Part shown: one piece after another, positions 43,998 through 55,199 of the stretch | How positions within the stretch are numbered: position 1 is the stretch's first letter | Layout: each line of letters begins with the position of its first letter | NCBI GenBank assembly: GCA_014529385.2 | Contig: CM043963.1 | Coordinates: 73,141,912-73,205,911 of the forward strand | DNA: 64,000 nucleotides | DNA from: Adiantum capillus-veneris | Taxonomy: Eukaryota > Streptophyta > Polypodiopsida > Polypodiales > Pteridaceae | Direction: 5' to 3' | Notes under the pieces: model-generated | Seen by the model: the letters and a program-made list of their open reading frames with translations, nothing else | The model's database searches: none | What the model was told of the DNA's origin: nothing | Program-made: the position numbers and the translations under genes

Positions 43998-44522
43998 TTA
44001 AGAGTTGCCAGAGATAGAATTACTTACAGCCATAAAAAGGTTGTCCCAACTATCCGATAGAGATGATAGTATAAGGAGAGCTCGCACTTTGTCATTGAAA
44101 TTGATTTGTACCGATTGAAGTTGACTTATGCTTGTATTAAAGTCATTTAGGTGTTTTGAAACTGAACCATTCTCTGCCATCTTTAGATTGAATAAGCACT
44201 TCATGAGAAATACCTTATTGGATGTCGATGGTTTCTCATAGAAGCCGTCAAGTGACTTCATCAAGTCCTCCGTGGTCTTCATCTCCGAAACATTGAAGGC
44301 CACCATTGATGCCAAGCTTAACCAAATTTTTCCCTGTGCCTTTTGATCAAGGAAGTTCCATGATTCATCTTCCATCGTTGTGGGCTTCTTTGCAAGACCA
44401 CCTAGTGGCAAATAGAGGTCCTTCTGGTAGAGATAGTCTTCAATCTGCATCTTCCAATGTTGGTAGTTTTTGTCGTTGAACTTCTCAATCTTGAGCTTCC
44501 CTTCCTCCACCATTACTGCCAC
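43998..44522 (-). CDS. gag: Copia gag capsid (UBN2 type), copy D
   Basis: 174 codons starting MAVMVEEGKLKIEKFNDKNY, with W-K-M-Q-I-E-D-Y-L at about residues 23-31, the W-x-x-x-D-x-x-A-x-x-x-I region (about 55-67), L-x-x-x-Y-E-K (about 91-97) and KHLNDFNTSISQLQS with LLILSSLSDSWDNLFMAV at the end. This is the full capsid core of copia gag. The start ATG (44520-44522) is ~45 bp from the PBS and is the natural start. The open frame ends before the zinc knuckle because of a frame break at about 43998. The capsid forms the virus-like particle in the cytoplasm. Confidence 0.92.
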   Translation of the reverse strand: MAVMVEEGKLKIEKFNDKNYQHWKMQIEDYLYQKDLYLPLGGLAKKPTTMEDESWNFLDQKAQGKIWLSLASMVAFNVSEMKTTEDLMKSLDGFYEKPSTSNKVFLMKCLFNLKMAENGSVSKHLNDFNTSISQLQSVQINFNDKVRALLILSSLSDSWDNLFMAVSNSISGNS

Positions 44523-44568
44523 TCAATTCAAGGAATCATTTTCTTGAGATAATTTAGCTACGAGAAAA

Positions 44569-44586
44569 CCTTGCTCTGATATCAGT
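44569..44586 (-). other. Primer-binding site of copia copy D
   Basis: The minus strand reads ACTGATATCAGAGCAAGG next to the LTR end. It matches the initiator tRNA-Met PBS TGGTATCAGAGC except G to A at the third base of that motif. Confidence 0.9.
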
Positions 44587-45383
44587 TGTTAAGAAATATG
44601 ACGTAGCTAAGTAGATAATTGAGTAGATTACTTAATGGAGAGAGATAATTTATACACACAAGAGATTATGGAGTAGAGAGAGAGTACACATGATATACGT
44701 GATAATTTACACACACAAGAGATTATGGAGTAGAGAGAGAGTACACATGATATACGTGGTTCACCCAATGTGGGCTACATCCACGAGGAAGCAACCACTC
44801 AATGAATTTAGTACTTCAAAACAAGAAGTAGGTCACAAAGGGAATATACCCTTAAATAGAGCTCCCACCTTGCTTCATTCTCACCACCTCACACCCACTT
44901 TTTGTATCAAATTCACTCTATCAAATATGTGTAGAAATGGCCTCCTTTTATAGGCCAAAAAAGGTTGCCCTCTCTCATGAGAGGCAGCCATGTGTAACCG
45001 CCCTTGTGTAGATAAGTCCAAATCGGACTCTCCAATCCACCCATGTGTGGCCGCCCTTGAGAAGACAAGTCCACCTTTGAAATCGGCCACCGTCTATTGA
45101 ATTTGGCCACTAGCCACCGGCCATTGAATTCAGACCACCGGCCACCGGCCATTGACTACCAGCCAACCAACCAAACAATCGGCCGGTTTTTGACCACTTT
45201 TTGACCGCCATCCGGCCATAATCTTCCGGCAAAAAGGAATATTTTGGCGGTGTGAAAATTTTGGTTTTCGTGGCGAGTTATTTTTCTTCACGCACGATGG
45301 CTTCTCCTCATAATGGGGGCCTTACAAATGTGCATTTTCAACACAAAAAAGTACAAGGGGTAAATCAGGATCCATACTTAACA
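44587..45383 (-). repeat. 5' LTR of copia copy D
   Basis: 797 bp, about 20 bp longer than the other LTR, mostly because a 57-bp piece with GATAATTTACACACAC and GAGAGAGTACACATGATATA is doubled in tandem (about 44644-44700 and 44701-44757). Confidence 0.93.
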
Positions 45384-45492
45384 GTAATACACTCTTTCTT
45401 GTGTGCCTTAAGCTTCCTTCATCTTCTCCAACCTGTGTGTGTTTCCTTGCAACCCTATTTCCAGCATTCATATGGATGCTAGCACACTGTAT

Positions 45493-46612
45493 AGATGTAC
45501 ATCTCCTCACATAATCACTCATATTATCATAGCTTAGCTTAGTAACTAGCATGGTAGAGGAGATGAGCATGCATTGAATCTTGGCTCTTGGTTGGATTTG
45601 CATCACAAAGCCAAGATTTGTTGGTGTAGGCCTCCCTTCTCACAAGCTTGGAGTAGGTGGTAAGCTTTCCATTAAAGCTTGAGAAGGAGAGAGAGAGAGT
45701 CTTATTGCTCCACACATGGATTGTGTGAGTGTGTAATTGAATAATTCCTTTGAAAAAACAATCCCCCTCTCTCTCTTGGTCGACCCCCCTTGCTATTTGC
45801 TCTTGCTAGCACCTCATTGGACCTCCCCAGGCTTAGCCAATAGGATTTCAGGAGCATAAGTGATAGCCTTCTGACATGTGTCCCCCTTTTCCCTTTTGTG
45901 AGAGCTTTAGGTAATAAATAAATGCAATTAAACTCTTCCTGGACCCCTTTGCCTCCTTGCCAATAGGAATCAGGCAAGCCATTGGGCTATTGAATGCTCA
46001 TTGGACCCCTTGGGAGACTGTCCAATAGTCTTCTAGAGAGCTTAATTCTTATTGATTCTTTTATTAAGTGTTTTTAAATTAATTAAACTAGACTTATTCT
46101 AGCCTAATTCTCATTGGTCCACCTCCAAGGCCATCCAACAGGATTTGAGTACACCTTGTGGGCATCTGGACTAGGGAGCTGACATGTGTCCCTCTTTCCC
46201 CTTGTGTACAAATGAAGCTTGTGAGTGTATGGGTGTTTCTCTCTCATCCCCTACTTCTTGGGCTCGCCCCCTCCTATGTAGGGACTTGTGAAGACTTTTA
46301 GGACACACACAAAGCATCCAATTTTCTTAATGTTTGGCCTTTGGACACAACCTTTGAATTTTGAAACCTTAGCATTTTGGAAGTCTTAATGAGATGAACC
46401 TTAGGGTCTTTTAAGCCCATTGTTGCACATTTCTCTTTTGCAGATGTCCCCCCCTTTGGATCCCTATTTTCCCTCCAGTGGATCCCTACTATGACTGGTC
46501 TACCAGCTTAACCAATATTCAAGATTTTTCTCCCCTGGCACTTCCCCATATTAAATGATCAGTTTAACATGAGAAATTCATTTAGGAGAATTAGATATTG
46601 ATTATTATGATA
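45493..46612 (-). repeat. 3' LTR of the chromovirus, truncated
   Basis: 1120 bp matching 52719-53839 of the other LTR. About 466 bp equivalent to 52253-52718 are missing at the outer end, where the LTR of copia copy C abuts. The inner end reads TATTATGATA, where the intact copy has TATTATGACA. Confidence 0.88.
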
Positions 46613-46959
46613 TTACCTCTCTCTTGAAATCATACTCGTCCTCAACTATGGGGTAGAGAAGATAAAGCATATTCATTAGTCCTTTTTCTAGCGGGTAGAG
46701 GATCCCTGTGTTATCCTATGACATCGTTCCAGAATGAATGACTGGTCCATTTGGTACTTGAGAGCCTGAGACTGCCTCAAGCATGTTTTCACATTAGTCC
46801 TATCAATCTTCCATAGTAGAGTGACAAGTTCTACTTGGTGTTTGGGAGACATCATCTCCGCAAACTTGATCTAAGCATGCATACTACTTCATTTTTGTGC
46901 ACAATAAAGAAAAAGAGAGTCTTATAAGACAAAAACTTTGTTCATTTTTAACATTTGTA

Positions 46960-47540
46960 CATTTGCTTACTCTTGGGAAGCATTGTAAGCATTGGCAAGG
47001 TTTAGGTTATCCTTTAATTGTATGCCTTGCATCCATCTAGCATCTTCAAAAGGATAATTCTTAAACTTCATAAGATAGTCGGATAGTCGTACCGCCTCTT
47101 AGTACCTTGTCTTCATGTCAGAGAATGGACTCGGACTGCAACACATCTTCTTGGTCCTCGAGCTCTGGTGGGTCTCCAATAGTAGGTTCTTGAGGTGGCT
47201 CTGTTTTGTAAGGCTTTAATATGCTCACATGGAAAGCATTGTGTATGATCCAATGACTGGGCAACTTGAGTTGATAGGACATTTGATTGATTGGCCTAAG
47301 AATCTCGAAGGGACCATAGTACCTTTTTGCTAACTTAGCATAGTACTTTTGGTGTCCCGTAGGATTCTTGCCCGTCGTGTGCCTTAATCGAGCCTTGGGA
47401 AACTTAATAAGACCTAACATTTTCCTTAAAGGCTTGGGCTCTTCTGTGCTTGTCGGCAGTAGCCTTTTGCCTTTGTTGTGAGATAGAGATAGTATCCTTA
47501 ATCTTTTGGAAAGATTCTTGTAGGTCTCGGCGATACTCAT
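46960..47540 (-). pseudogene. Integrase C-terminus with chromodomain-like end
   Basis: The frame at 47540-47118 has [40 protein letters not shown] and an acidic tail. This is the GPY/F module of gypsy integrases, 'Y-G-P-F-x-I-x-x-x-x-x-x-x-Y-x-L-x-L-P ... H-x-x-F-H-V-S-x-L-K'. Beyond a stop, another frame at about 47080-46980 reads FKNYPFEDARWMQGIQLKDN, a chromodomain-like 'W/F-K-x-Y-P-x-E-D-A-x-W' motif. Chromodomains can direct insertion to modified chromatin. Only the second half of the domain is recognisable. Confidence 0.82.
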
Positions 47541-48624
47541 CTACATCAAAAAATTTCCCATGTACCTTAAGTAGCAAGGGACTTTTTGATCTTCCTTCAA
47601 TTACCTCGAAAGGTGCTTTTCCCGTGGAAGTATGTACAATGTTATTGTAGGAATACTTCACTAAGGTTAATTACTTCTCCCATTGGGACCTTTGATCTAC
47701 TTCCGTTACATAGGCTTTTAGTAGATCAAGAATTGCTAGGCTAGCTATTTCACTTTGGCCATCCGTTTGTGGGTGATAGGCCGAAGAGAAATTTAGCCTT
47801 GTCCCTAAATTCTCAAAGAGACCCTTCCAGAAATTAATGGTCATTCTAGGATCTCTATCCAACACTATGGACATTGGCAAGCCATGGTACTTGAAGATTT
47901 GTGAAATGAAGAGGGTTGCCATTTGAAGGGCTTTGATAGTCTTTTTGACAGATATACAATGAGCTTGTTTATTGAACCTATATACTATCATCCATATTCT
48001 CGTATTCCCATGGATAGACTTAGGAAATCCAAAGATAAAATCCATGGATATGCTCTCCCATGGTGAATTAGGGATTGGCAAAGGTTGAAGCAATCCAGGT
48101 TGTTTCCCTCTATCAAACTTCGTCTTTTGGCATACCACACATTTAGAAACATACTCTTGTATGTTTGCTTCCATGGTAGGCCAATTGAAATATGTTTCAA
48201 TGCCCTTAAGGGTAGACTGAATCCCTCTATTCCCCGCATAAGGAGGAGCATGAGATTCATACATTACTTTCTCTAAAAGATAACTATCTTCTAAAACAAA
48301 TGGTTCCTCTTTCTTCCCTAGTGCAAGGGTTGAAATCACATCTGTAAAATCGGGATCAATAGCATACTCATCTATCATAGAAGATAGATCATTGTGAGTT
48401 GCTATGGAAACCGCATTCACTCTCGGTCGTCTTGAGAGTGCATCGGCTACTTGATTATGCTTGCAATCAATGTGAGCAATATGAAAATGCGAAAGAAAAT
48501 TTTCCCACCTCATTTGTTTGTTGGAGAGCTTGGTCTGCGTCATGAAGTACTTAAGACTTTGGTGATCCGATTGCAGAATGAAACAAGTCCCCAATAAATA
48601 GTGCTTCCATGAGTCTAATGGCAT
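47404..48624 (-). pseudogene. RNase H end and integrase of the chromovirus
   Basis: The 317-codon frame 48624-47671 begins in RNase H (LQSDHQSLKYFMTQ, NQVADALSRRPRVN) and passes to integrase: H-x-x-x ... CVVCQKTKFDRGKQPGLLQP (H2C2 zinc finger, cysteines near 48130), SMDFIFGFPKS (first Asp), PMSIVLDRDPRMTINFWKGL (second Asp) and YHPQTDGQSEIASLA, with the third acidic residue in Q-S-E. The usual 'D-R-F-S-K' reads VYRFNKQAH, so the Asp is lost there. The next frame (47661-47404) continues with KYSYNNIVHTSTGKAPFEV ('Y-N-x-x-x-H-x-S-x-G-x-x-P-F'). A frameshift near 47665 separates them. Confidence 0.9.
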
Positions 48625-48639
48625 GTAGAATGCAAGGAG

Positions 48640-49420
48640 TCCCTTTTCATATATGCCGAGAGCTTGCTCAACAGGGTTGAGCCTTCACCTTTCATAGCCT
48701 ATGGCGTGCCCTTCTTGGAGAAAAACAACTCCAAGGCAATCACCACAAGCATCGCATTGGATATCAAATGGCTTTGAGAGATCCGGTAGCGTAAGCATAG
48801 GTTGAGAGATAAGCTATTCTTTAAGCTTTTCAAAAGCATTGTTCTCCTTGGCAAACCATGTGTACCTAACATTTTTCTTTGTTGGGTCATGTAATGGTCC
48901 TGCTATTAGTGAGAATTTTTCTATGAAGCGTCTATAGTATGCACACATACCTATAAAGCTTCTTAGTTCATGAAGATTCCTTGGTTTAGGCCATCCTTTT
49001 ATTACCTCTAACTTTGATGGATCCATTTGGTTGCCATCTTGAGAGATAATGTGACCTAAATACTGAATCTCTTGTAAGAAAAATTCACTTTTCTTTGCTT
49101 AACATGAAGTTTATTTTCTCTTAGAACTTGAAAGATTACCTAGAGGTGTTGCTTGTGTTCGTAAAATGAATTAGGGTAGATGATGATATCATCAAAGAAC
49201 ACTCCAGTAAAGGTTCGGTGAGGCATGAATAGCTTCTCCATCAAGCGGTTGAATGTGGCTGGTGCATTGGTCAAGCCAAAAGGCATGACAATGTATTCGT
49301 AAAGACCAAACGTAGTGCAAAATGCGGTCTTTACAATGTCTTGATCAACTATCCTTATCTGATGATAGCCATTTTTTAGGTCAATCCACTGAAGTAGGTC
49401 CATCCTTGTAGCTTATCAAA
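48640..49420 (-). pseudogene. Reverse transcriptase of the chromovirus
   Basis: The frame at 49403-49140 has WIDLKNGYHQIRIVDQDIVK ('D-L-x-x-G-Y-H-Q-I-R'), KTAFCTTFGLYEYIVMPFGL and NAPATFNRLMEKLF. The polymerase box reads VFFDDIIIY, where gypsy elements usually have Y/F-x-D-D, so both aspartates are kept. The thumb is at 49026-48814 (GWPKPRNLHELRSFIGMCAY, YYRRFIEKFS). RNase H begins near 48760 with CDACGDCLG and continues into the next frame. Stops separate the parts. Confidence 0.9.
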
Positions 49421-49429
49421 CAGGTCTTC

Positions 49430-50240
49430 TACCCGTGGAATGGGAAACCTATTCTTGATAGTGATCCTATTTAGTGCTCTATAGTCGACACACATACAAT
49501 ATGTGCCGTCTTTCTTTTGCACTAATAGCACAGGTGAGAAAATGGAGATGATCTAGGCCTAACTATGCCCTTCTCAACTAACTCATGCACTTGTCGCATA
49601 ATCTCCTCTTGTTGAGCTTGACAAACTCTATAAGGAGGTTTGTTAGGTGGTGAACTTCCTGGAAGAATTTCAATTGCATGGTCATCATGACCTTGTTTAG
49701 GAGGTAGCTCACAAGGGATGTCTTCAAAAAAGACATCTTAAAACCCCTTGAGAAAATTGGATAACTCTAATTCCTTTTGATTATGTATATTTTCTTTTGC
49801 TAAAACATTAGGTTCATTTTGAGAATCTTTAACAAAAATCATGTACACGGAAATAGAGCTCTTTATTGACTTGTTGAAAGCTTGTGTATGTAAAATGGGT
49901 ATGGTGTTACCCATTTCCTTAGCATCTATGTACATATCTTTTTCCCTGAACTTAAAGGAGATTCTCCTTTCGGGGAATTTAACATTGGCAACCATGTGAT
50001 CAAACCATGGTGCCCCTAGGATTACATCCTCATGCTTGAGAGGAGATATAAAGAAGTCCTCTTTGTCTACATAGCTTTGGACATGGAGCCTCAATTTCCC
50101 AATTAAGGGAGTGTCTGAAGCTTCTTGCCTCTTGAAAGCACCGTCTGCGGGTAGGACATCTCCCATCTCGTAGGCTTGTATGCCTAGCTTGGTGGTGAAC
50201 TCTGTGGATATAAAATTGTGAGTAGAACCAGGGTCAAAGA
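49430..50240 (-). pseudogene. Protease and RT start of the chromovirus
   Basis: The protease active-site segment reads LFDPGSTHNFIS (about 50240-50205); most gypsy proteases have D-S/T-G, here D-P-G. The frame at 50166-49738 continues with VILGAPWFDHMVANVKF (the flap and 'L-G-x-x-W' region). RT lead-in motifs follow: PPNKPPYRVCQAQQEEIMRQ and VEKGIVRPRSSPFS (near 49530-49640), the 'G-x-I-x-P-S-x-S-P-x-S' box. Confidence 0.85.
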
Positions 50241-50289
50241 GAATAAAAGCATCATGTTCTCTTACCTTTCCCCAAGCATGGCAAAGAGG

Positions 50290-51849
50290 AGATCATTTGT
50301 GGTGAGTTTCCTCCTCTTGAATTTCGACCAAGGTAGCTCTAGGAGGCTCATGGCGGTTGTTCTTTTGCGGACAAGCACGATACGCATGCCCTTGATCGCC
50401 GCACTTGAAACAGTGGTTATCCTTGCAATCATGCTCAAGCTCTTCAGGAGAGAGTTTATTTTTGCCTTTGTAAACTCCCTTCTTTTTAGCTTTGTTGGAG
50501 TTGCCCTTAGGAGACTTTTGGACATTGTCCTTCCCCTTAGGCTCATTGGAACCCTTGTTTTTTGTGGGCTTAGAATTTATTTTAGCCCCCGTTTGATTGA
50601 TTCGAGAAGCCACCATAGTATGGTGTATAACCACCGCCGTGGCCTTTGGGAGTTGACATACTTCACCATTTCTTCGGTTAAGCCCGCACAAAATCGTTGC
50701 TTTTACTCTTCAGAATCCAACTTTTTGAAGGTAGTGGCTTTGAGTTGTAGGTCCCAAAACTTGTCTACATATTTGTGAATGGATTCGTAAAAGGAGAGAG
50801 CTTCAAACTTTGCCATTCGGTGAGTACTTTGTCTTTGGCATCGGTGGCCAAAAACTGCTTCATAATGGAAGGTCTTAAAGTTTTCCATGTTTGTGGAGCT
50901 TCACCATTGGCCAGTAAGCTAGACCACCATTTCCTGGTGGACTTTTAAAAGTACATAGCTACATGGTGTAGCTTAGAGGACTCAGTGAAGCCCTCATCTA
51001 CAAACGTCACATCGAATTGTTGGATAAAGGCCAAGACTTAGTCCGTAGCACCAAAGGTGCCATCGTAGGTAAGGAAAGAGATTCTCTTCCCTCCCTCTTT
51101 GAACTTCTTGAGCTTGGACGACCTCTTCCATGCGGCATAGGATTCCGGATGGCCTCTTCTTTTTGATGGTTCAAAGGTTGCATCATCACTTTCTTCAGAA
51201 GGTGAAGAATTTGAGGAAGATGGAGAAGAGGGCGACCTCTTTCTCGCCTTTTTTTTACCTTGATCTTCTTGGTCTTCACCATCACTTTCATAAGAGGAAG
51301 AGGATGAAGAAGATGGAGAATAGGGTGTCCTCTTTCTCATCTTTTTCTTCTCTTGATTTTTATCATCCCTCTTTGAACTATAGTGTGGAGAAGTGTGTGA
51401 TGGTCTTCTCTGTTTTGGAGGTGATGGAGAGTGTTTAGCCCGCTGTCTTCGTGGAGCCATCTCCACCGAGGTGGAAGGAGACTCTCTTCTTTCTCGTACC
51501 TTCGGTGGAGGCTCTTGATTTCTTATTTGAGAAGGAGATGTGTCATCAAGGAGCAAATTTTTGAGCCCTTCGTATGGATCCTCTTCTTCTTCCCGAATCG
51601 AAGAGAGGCCTCTTTTGTAAGTCTTGCAAGGAGGCTTCCTAGGTGCTCTCTCGTCATGTGGGGAGCTTGGAGAATCCCATGAGCACAAAGCTACCGCTGC
51701 ACTTCACTTTGGAGGGATGGGTTTCCCATGTCTTGTTGAAGCCTTGAAACAAGATAGTTAACAAGCATAGGGGCATCATTAGTAGCATGCTCATTAGCAA
51801 AATCAAAGTTATCAACATTATTTTCACTCTCTTTACTATTGTCAGCCAT
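50290..51849 (-). pseudogene. Chromovirus gag with zinc knuckle
   Basis: Coding starts at an ATG at 51849 (MADNSKESENNVDNF) and soon breaks. The frame 51688-51038 has a long Ser/Arg/Lys/Glu/Pro-rich region (about residues 30-170) and then the capsid start KRISFLTYDGTFGATD. The capsid continues in other frames (51000-50700) as WSSLLANGEAPQTWKTL and LTEWQSLKLSP. The knuckle CFKCGDQGHAYRACP (CX2CX4HX4C) lies at about 50425-50380. The arginine/serine-rich N-terminal part is longer than in typical plant gypsy gag. Confidence 0.85.
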
Positions 51850-52235
51850 TCTAACAACTTGTAGGTGTACTTTGGCACTTCAAGCCCTAGTTTCTACTCC
51901 TCTTTACCCCTTTAGAAAAAGCACTCAAGATACTATACCCGTGGTTTGAATACCAACAATTGCAAGGAGTAGAAGAAAGGGTCGTTCAACACCAAAATAG
52001 CACCGGCTCCTGTCAAGCTTCTAATAGCTCAATAGTGGTTAAGCCATAGGCAAGCCCTGTAGGACTCCACTATTAAGACCATAGCTCTCGACGGTGATGC
52101 CTTGTTATCTCCACAAAGGCAGGCACACTGAAAGGATGAAAAATCCCTATTCTACTTACTCACATGCAATTAATAATACCAACCATTTATAGCTAGCTTG
52201 CAGACCCCCCCTTCTTGAGCAAGAAAAGAGAAACC

Positions 52236-52252
52236 TTGTGCTATGATACCAA
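52236..52252 (-). other. Primer-binding site of the chromovirus
   Basis: The minus strand reads TTGGTATCATAGCACAA immediately inside the 5' LTR. It matches the initiator tRNA-Met PBS TGGTATCAGAGC with one change. Confidence 0.9.
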
Positions 52253-53839
52253 TGTAACATTTAATGGTCTAGTAACTTTGTGTAGCGGATTTTAGCATGA
52301 ACATAGTGAGCATTTCATTAGAATAGATTCCTAATGAGAATCACAAGAGTGCTTGGGTGGAGAGAGCAACAAAAAGTATAACACCTAGTTTGATAGCATG
52401 AACAATAAAGAGAGATAAATTAAGCAATTGACAACAGTTGAGGACTAGATTTGCATGGTGCCAGTCCCCCCTCCAAAAGGCTTTGTACTATGGTTTCTCT
52501 CATCAAGAGAGACATTTTACAATACAATTCTTTGTGTTCCTTCAATACTAGCTAGTGAAATAAAGATGGAAACTTCATGCACTAAGCAAAACACTTATCA
52601 AACACAACATCAATTCCCTCACAGTCTCAAACCCAAGACCTCACACACCTTGGAGGGTGGTGAGAGCTAACGGGGTATGAGAGTAGATTGAGAGAAAGAA
52701 GGAGTATTCTTATGAGAAAGATGTACATCTCCTCACATAATCACTCATATTCGCATAGCTTAGCTTAGTAATTAGCATGGTAGAGGAGATGAGCATGCAT
52801 TGAAGCTTGGCTCTTGGTTGGATTTGCATCACAAAGCCAAGAGTTGTTGGTGTAGGCCTCCCTTCTCACAAGCTTGGAGTAGGTGGTAAGCTTTTCATTA
52901 AAGCTTGAGAGAGAGAGAGAGAGAGAGAGAGTTTTCTTGATCCACACATGGATTGTGTGAGTGTGTGAGTGAATAATTCCTTTGAAAAAACAGCCCCCTC
53001 TCTCTCTCTCGTGGTCGACCCCCCTTGCTATTTTCTCTTGCTAGCACGTCATCGGACCTCCCCAAGCTTAGCCAATAGGATTTCAGGAGCATAAGTGATA
53101 GCCGTCTGACATGTGTCCCCCATTCCCCTTTTGTGAGAGATTTAAGTTATAGATAAGTGCAACTAAACTCTCATTGGACCCCTTTTCCACATGGCCAATA
53201 GGAATCAGGCAAGCCATTGGGCTATTGAATGCTCATTGGACCCCTTGGGAGGCTGTCCAATAGTCTTATAGAGAGCTTAATTCTTATTGGTTATTTTATT
53301 AAGTGTTTTTAAATTAATTAAACTAGACTTACTCTAGCCTAATTCTCATTGGTCCACCTCCAAGGCCATTTAATAGGATTTGAGTACACCTTGTGGGCAT
53401 CTGGGCTAGGGAGCTGACATGTGTCCCTCTTTCCCCTTGTGTACACATGAAGCTTGTGAGTGTGTATGGGTCTCATCCCCTACTTCTTCAGCTCGCCCCC
53501 TCCTATGTAGGGACTTGTGAAGACTTATGGGACACACACAAAGCGTCCAATTTTCCTAATGTTTGACCTTTGGACACAACCTTTGAATTTTAAAACCTTA
53601 GCATTTTGGAAGTCTTAATGGGCTGAATCTAGGGTCTTTTAAGCCCATTGTTGCACATTGCTCTTTTGCAGATGGACCCCCTTTGGATCCCTATTTTTCC
53701 TCCTTTGGATCCCTACTGTGGCCGGTCTGCCAGCTTAAACAATATTCTAGCTTTTTCTCCCCTAGTACTTCCCCATATTAAATGATCAGTTTAACATGAG
53801 AAAATTATTTAGGAGAATTAGATATTGATTATTATGACA
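52253..53839 (-). repeat. 5' LTR of the chromovirus, full length
   Basis: 1587 bp, TGTAAC...TATGACA on the plus strand. It contains a GA run at about 52908-52931. The same LTR family occurs truncated at 45493-46612 and as a solo copy at 4056-5524. Confidence 0.92.
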
Positions 53840-54640
53840 TATGTTGTAGGTTTGGCACACCATTAGAAATCATCTCTGATAGAGGGACAGGTTTAAGAGA
53901 AAACTTGGTAGGATAATAAATGCAAAAACTAGGCATTACAAGGAGGCGCTCCTCACCAAATTACCCTCAATGTAATGGCTTAGTTGAAAAAATGAATGCA
54001 ATGGTTTGTAAAATTATCACCAAGAAGGTTAACAATTATCTTGGGGATTGGGATAATCTACTCCCAGCTTTGTGGGCCTACCGAACCTCATTTCACACAT
54101 CGTTGGGGTTCAACCTATATCATTTTGTATTTGTCAAGGATGCAATCTTACGTATTGAGGTGCAACTAGCAAGTTCCAGAGTGATGGCAAGCCAGTTTCA
54201 ACGACCCAACATGCATTTGAGAGATCACATCCTTGACTTGGAATGACTACAACTAGATAGAGAAGAAGCAATCAATTATTATGCGGCACAAGCATAACAC
54301 AGACGGCTTAGTTCCAATCAACATCTTCGGCACAAAGATTTAAAGAAGGTCATATTGGTTCTTCATTATGACAATCGCTTCGACACACACAATGATAAGA
54401 ATATCCTACTCCTATGGGAAGGCCCTTTCATCATCAGAAAGAAAGAAATATGCCAGTGGGAGTTACCAGCTCATGGAAGTTGATGGTAAGCTTCATAAGA
54501 CCAGAGTCAATGGCTGGTGACTTAAACCTTATTTTCTACAATTTGGTCAAACTCCACCTACCAACATCCCTGATGAGGATACACCATCAACCTCCACCTC
54601 TGATGACAATGACCAAACAAATGAGTTAGAGGCATAAATG
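53840..54640 (+). pseudogene. Gypsy integrase tail, a different element
   Basis: Plus-strand coding starts beside the chromovirus LTR: RFGTPLEIISDRGTG (second catalytic Asp region), then a stop, then RRSSPNYPQCNGLVEKMNAM ('Y-x-P-Q-x-N-G-x-x-E', third acidic residue) and DNLLPALWAYRTSFHTSLGF (53920-54246). From about 54340 another frame has LLLWEGPFIIRKKE, the GPY/F module, and the sequence ends in a PPPLMTMT-type tail near 54629. It is in the opposite orientation to the chromovirus, which therefore inserted into or beside it. The first part of this element is not in the window. Confidence 0.8.
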
Positions 54641-54647
54641 CCCCTAA

Positions 54648-55122
54648 TCTTAGGGCATTAGGAAGAGGATGGGGTCTAGGAGGGCCTCTTTATTTGCCAT
54701 GAGATTATGGAGGTGATTAACATTTGGACGAATAGATACATGCCATGTGTGCAAGAATGGTGGGTGTGTAAGAGAGGTGTAAGAGTGGTCAAAGGATACA
54801 CTTTTTTTCCTAAAAAGGGGGAGGGAACATTTATGATTTTCGGCCTCTTATAACTGCTACATACGATCTCCGATTTGAGCGGAGATTATAGATCTAGAAT
54901 CTACACACCAAGCTCTTTCCATAGATATGTTACATGATATAGTTTTTCCCGCTAGATTTTAAATTTCATTTTGGGGGGGAAATTTGAATTCAAATAAACT
55001 AGTCGTTTTACCTGTTTGAATTCAAAAGTTGTCCTTTGATTGCTTTCTTAATATGAAAGGTTTGACTCCGTTAAACTTTCAAATAAAGAGGCCCTCCTAG
55101 ACTCCATTCTCTTCCTAATGGG
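54648..55122. mobile_element. Short TIR-bounded element
   Basis: The left end CATTAGGAAGAGGATGGGGT, followed by CTAGGAGGGCCTCTTTATTTG, is inverted at the right end (CAAATAAAGAGGCCCTCC, then TAGACTCCATTCTCTTCCTA). The right ~360 bp (54760-55122) is the reverse complement of 11556-11925, including the TATGTAGC...AGATTATAGATCT region. GGG occurs just outside both ends, which might be a 3-bp duplication but could be chance. It is about 475 bp, with no coding capacity, as in MITEs. Confidence 0.6.
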
Positions 55123-55199
55123 GAGGGCTAATGACACCGGATTAGCCGCACCGCCCTCTAGCCCGCTAGCCCGCCGGCCGGAGAAACTAAAGTTGGCCG

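Larger units (their letters stand above)
39826..45388 (-). mobile_element. Nearly complete Ty1/copia retrotransposon (copy D)
   Basis: Two LTRs, 39831-40608 (778 bp) and 44587-45383 (797 bp), begin TGTTA and end CTTAACA on the plus strand, and are flanked by a perfect GTAAT duplication (39826-39830 and 45384-45388). On the minus strand the order is LTR, PBS (44569-44586), gag, protease, integrase, reverse transcriptase, RNase H, polypurine tract (40609-40623), LTR, as in Ty1/copia. A few frameshifts and stops break the polyprotein, so it is probably not autonomous. The LTRs differ by small indels and scattered substitutions, so it is older than copy B. Confidence 0.95.
39681..45484 (+). repeat. 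3' LTR of copia copy C, split by copy D
   Basis: AAGGGGAATT precedes TGTTACCATACTCATGTGG (39681), the usual start after a copia polypurine tract. The LTR runs to 39830, is interrupted by copy D (39831-45383), and resumes at 45384 or 45389 with ACACTCTTTCTTGTGTGCC, ending near GCTAGCA (45484). Without the insertion it would be about 245 bp. Its end point is less sure than its start, because the truncated chromovirus LTR follows closely. Confidence 0.7.
45493..53839 (-). mobile_element. Ty3/gypsy chromovirus, decayed
   Basis: The minus-strand order is 5' LTR (53839-52253), PBS TTGGTATCATAGC just inside it, gag with zinc knuckle, protease, reverse transcriptase, RNase H, integrase, chromodomain-like end, polypurine tract AAGAGAGAGG (about 46615-46625) and a 3' LTR cut short at 45493. 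Integrase after RNase H, and a chromodomain at the end of pol, define chromoviruses. Every coding part has stops or frameshifts. No target duplication can be tested, because one end is truncated. Confidence 0.92.

Noticed and set aside
39826-45388. Active, autonomous copia element
   Set aside because: RNase H lacks one catalytic Asp, the zinc knuckle lacks a Cys and several frames are broken.
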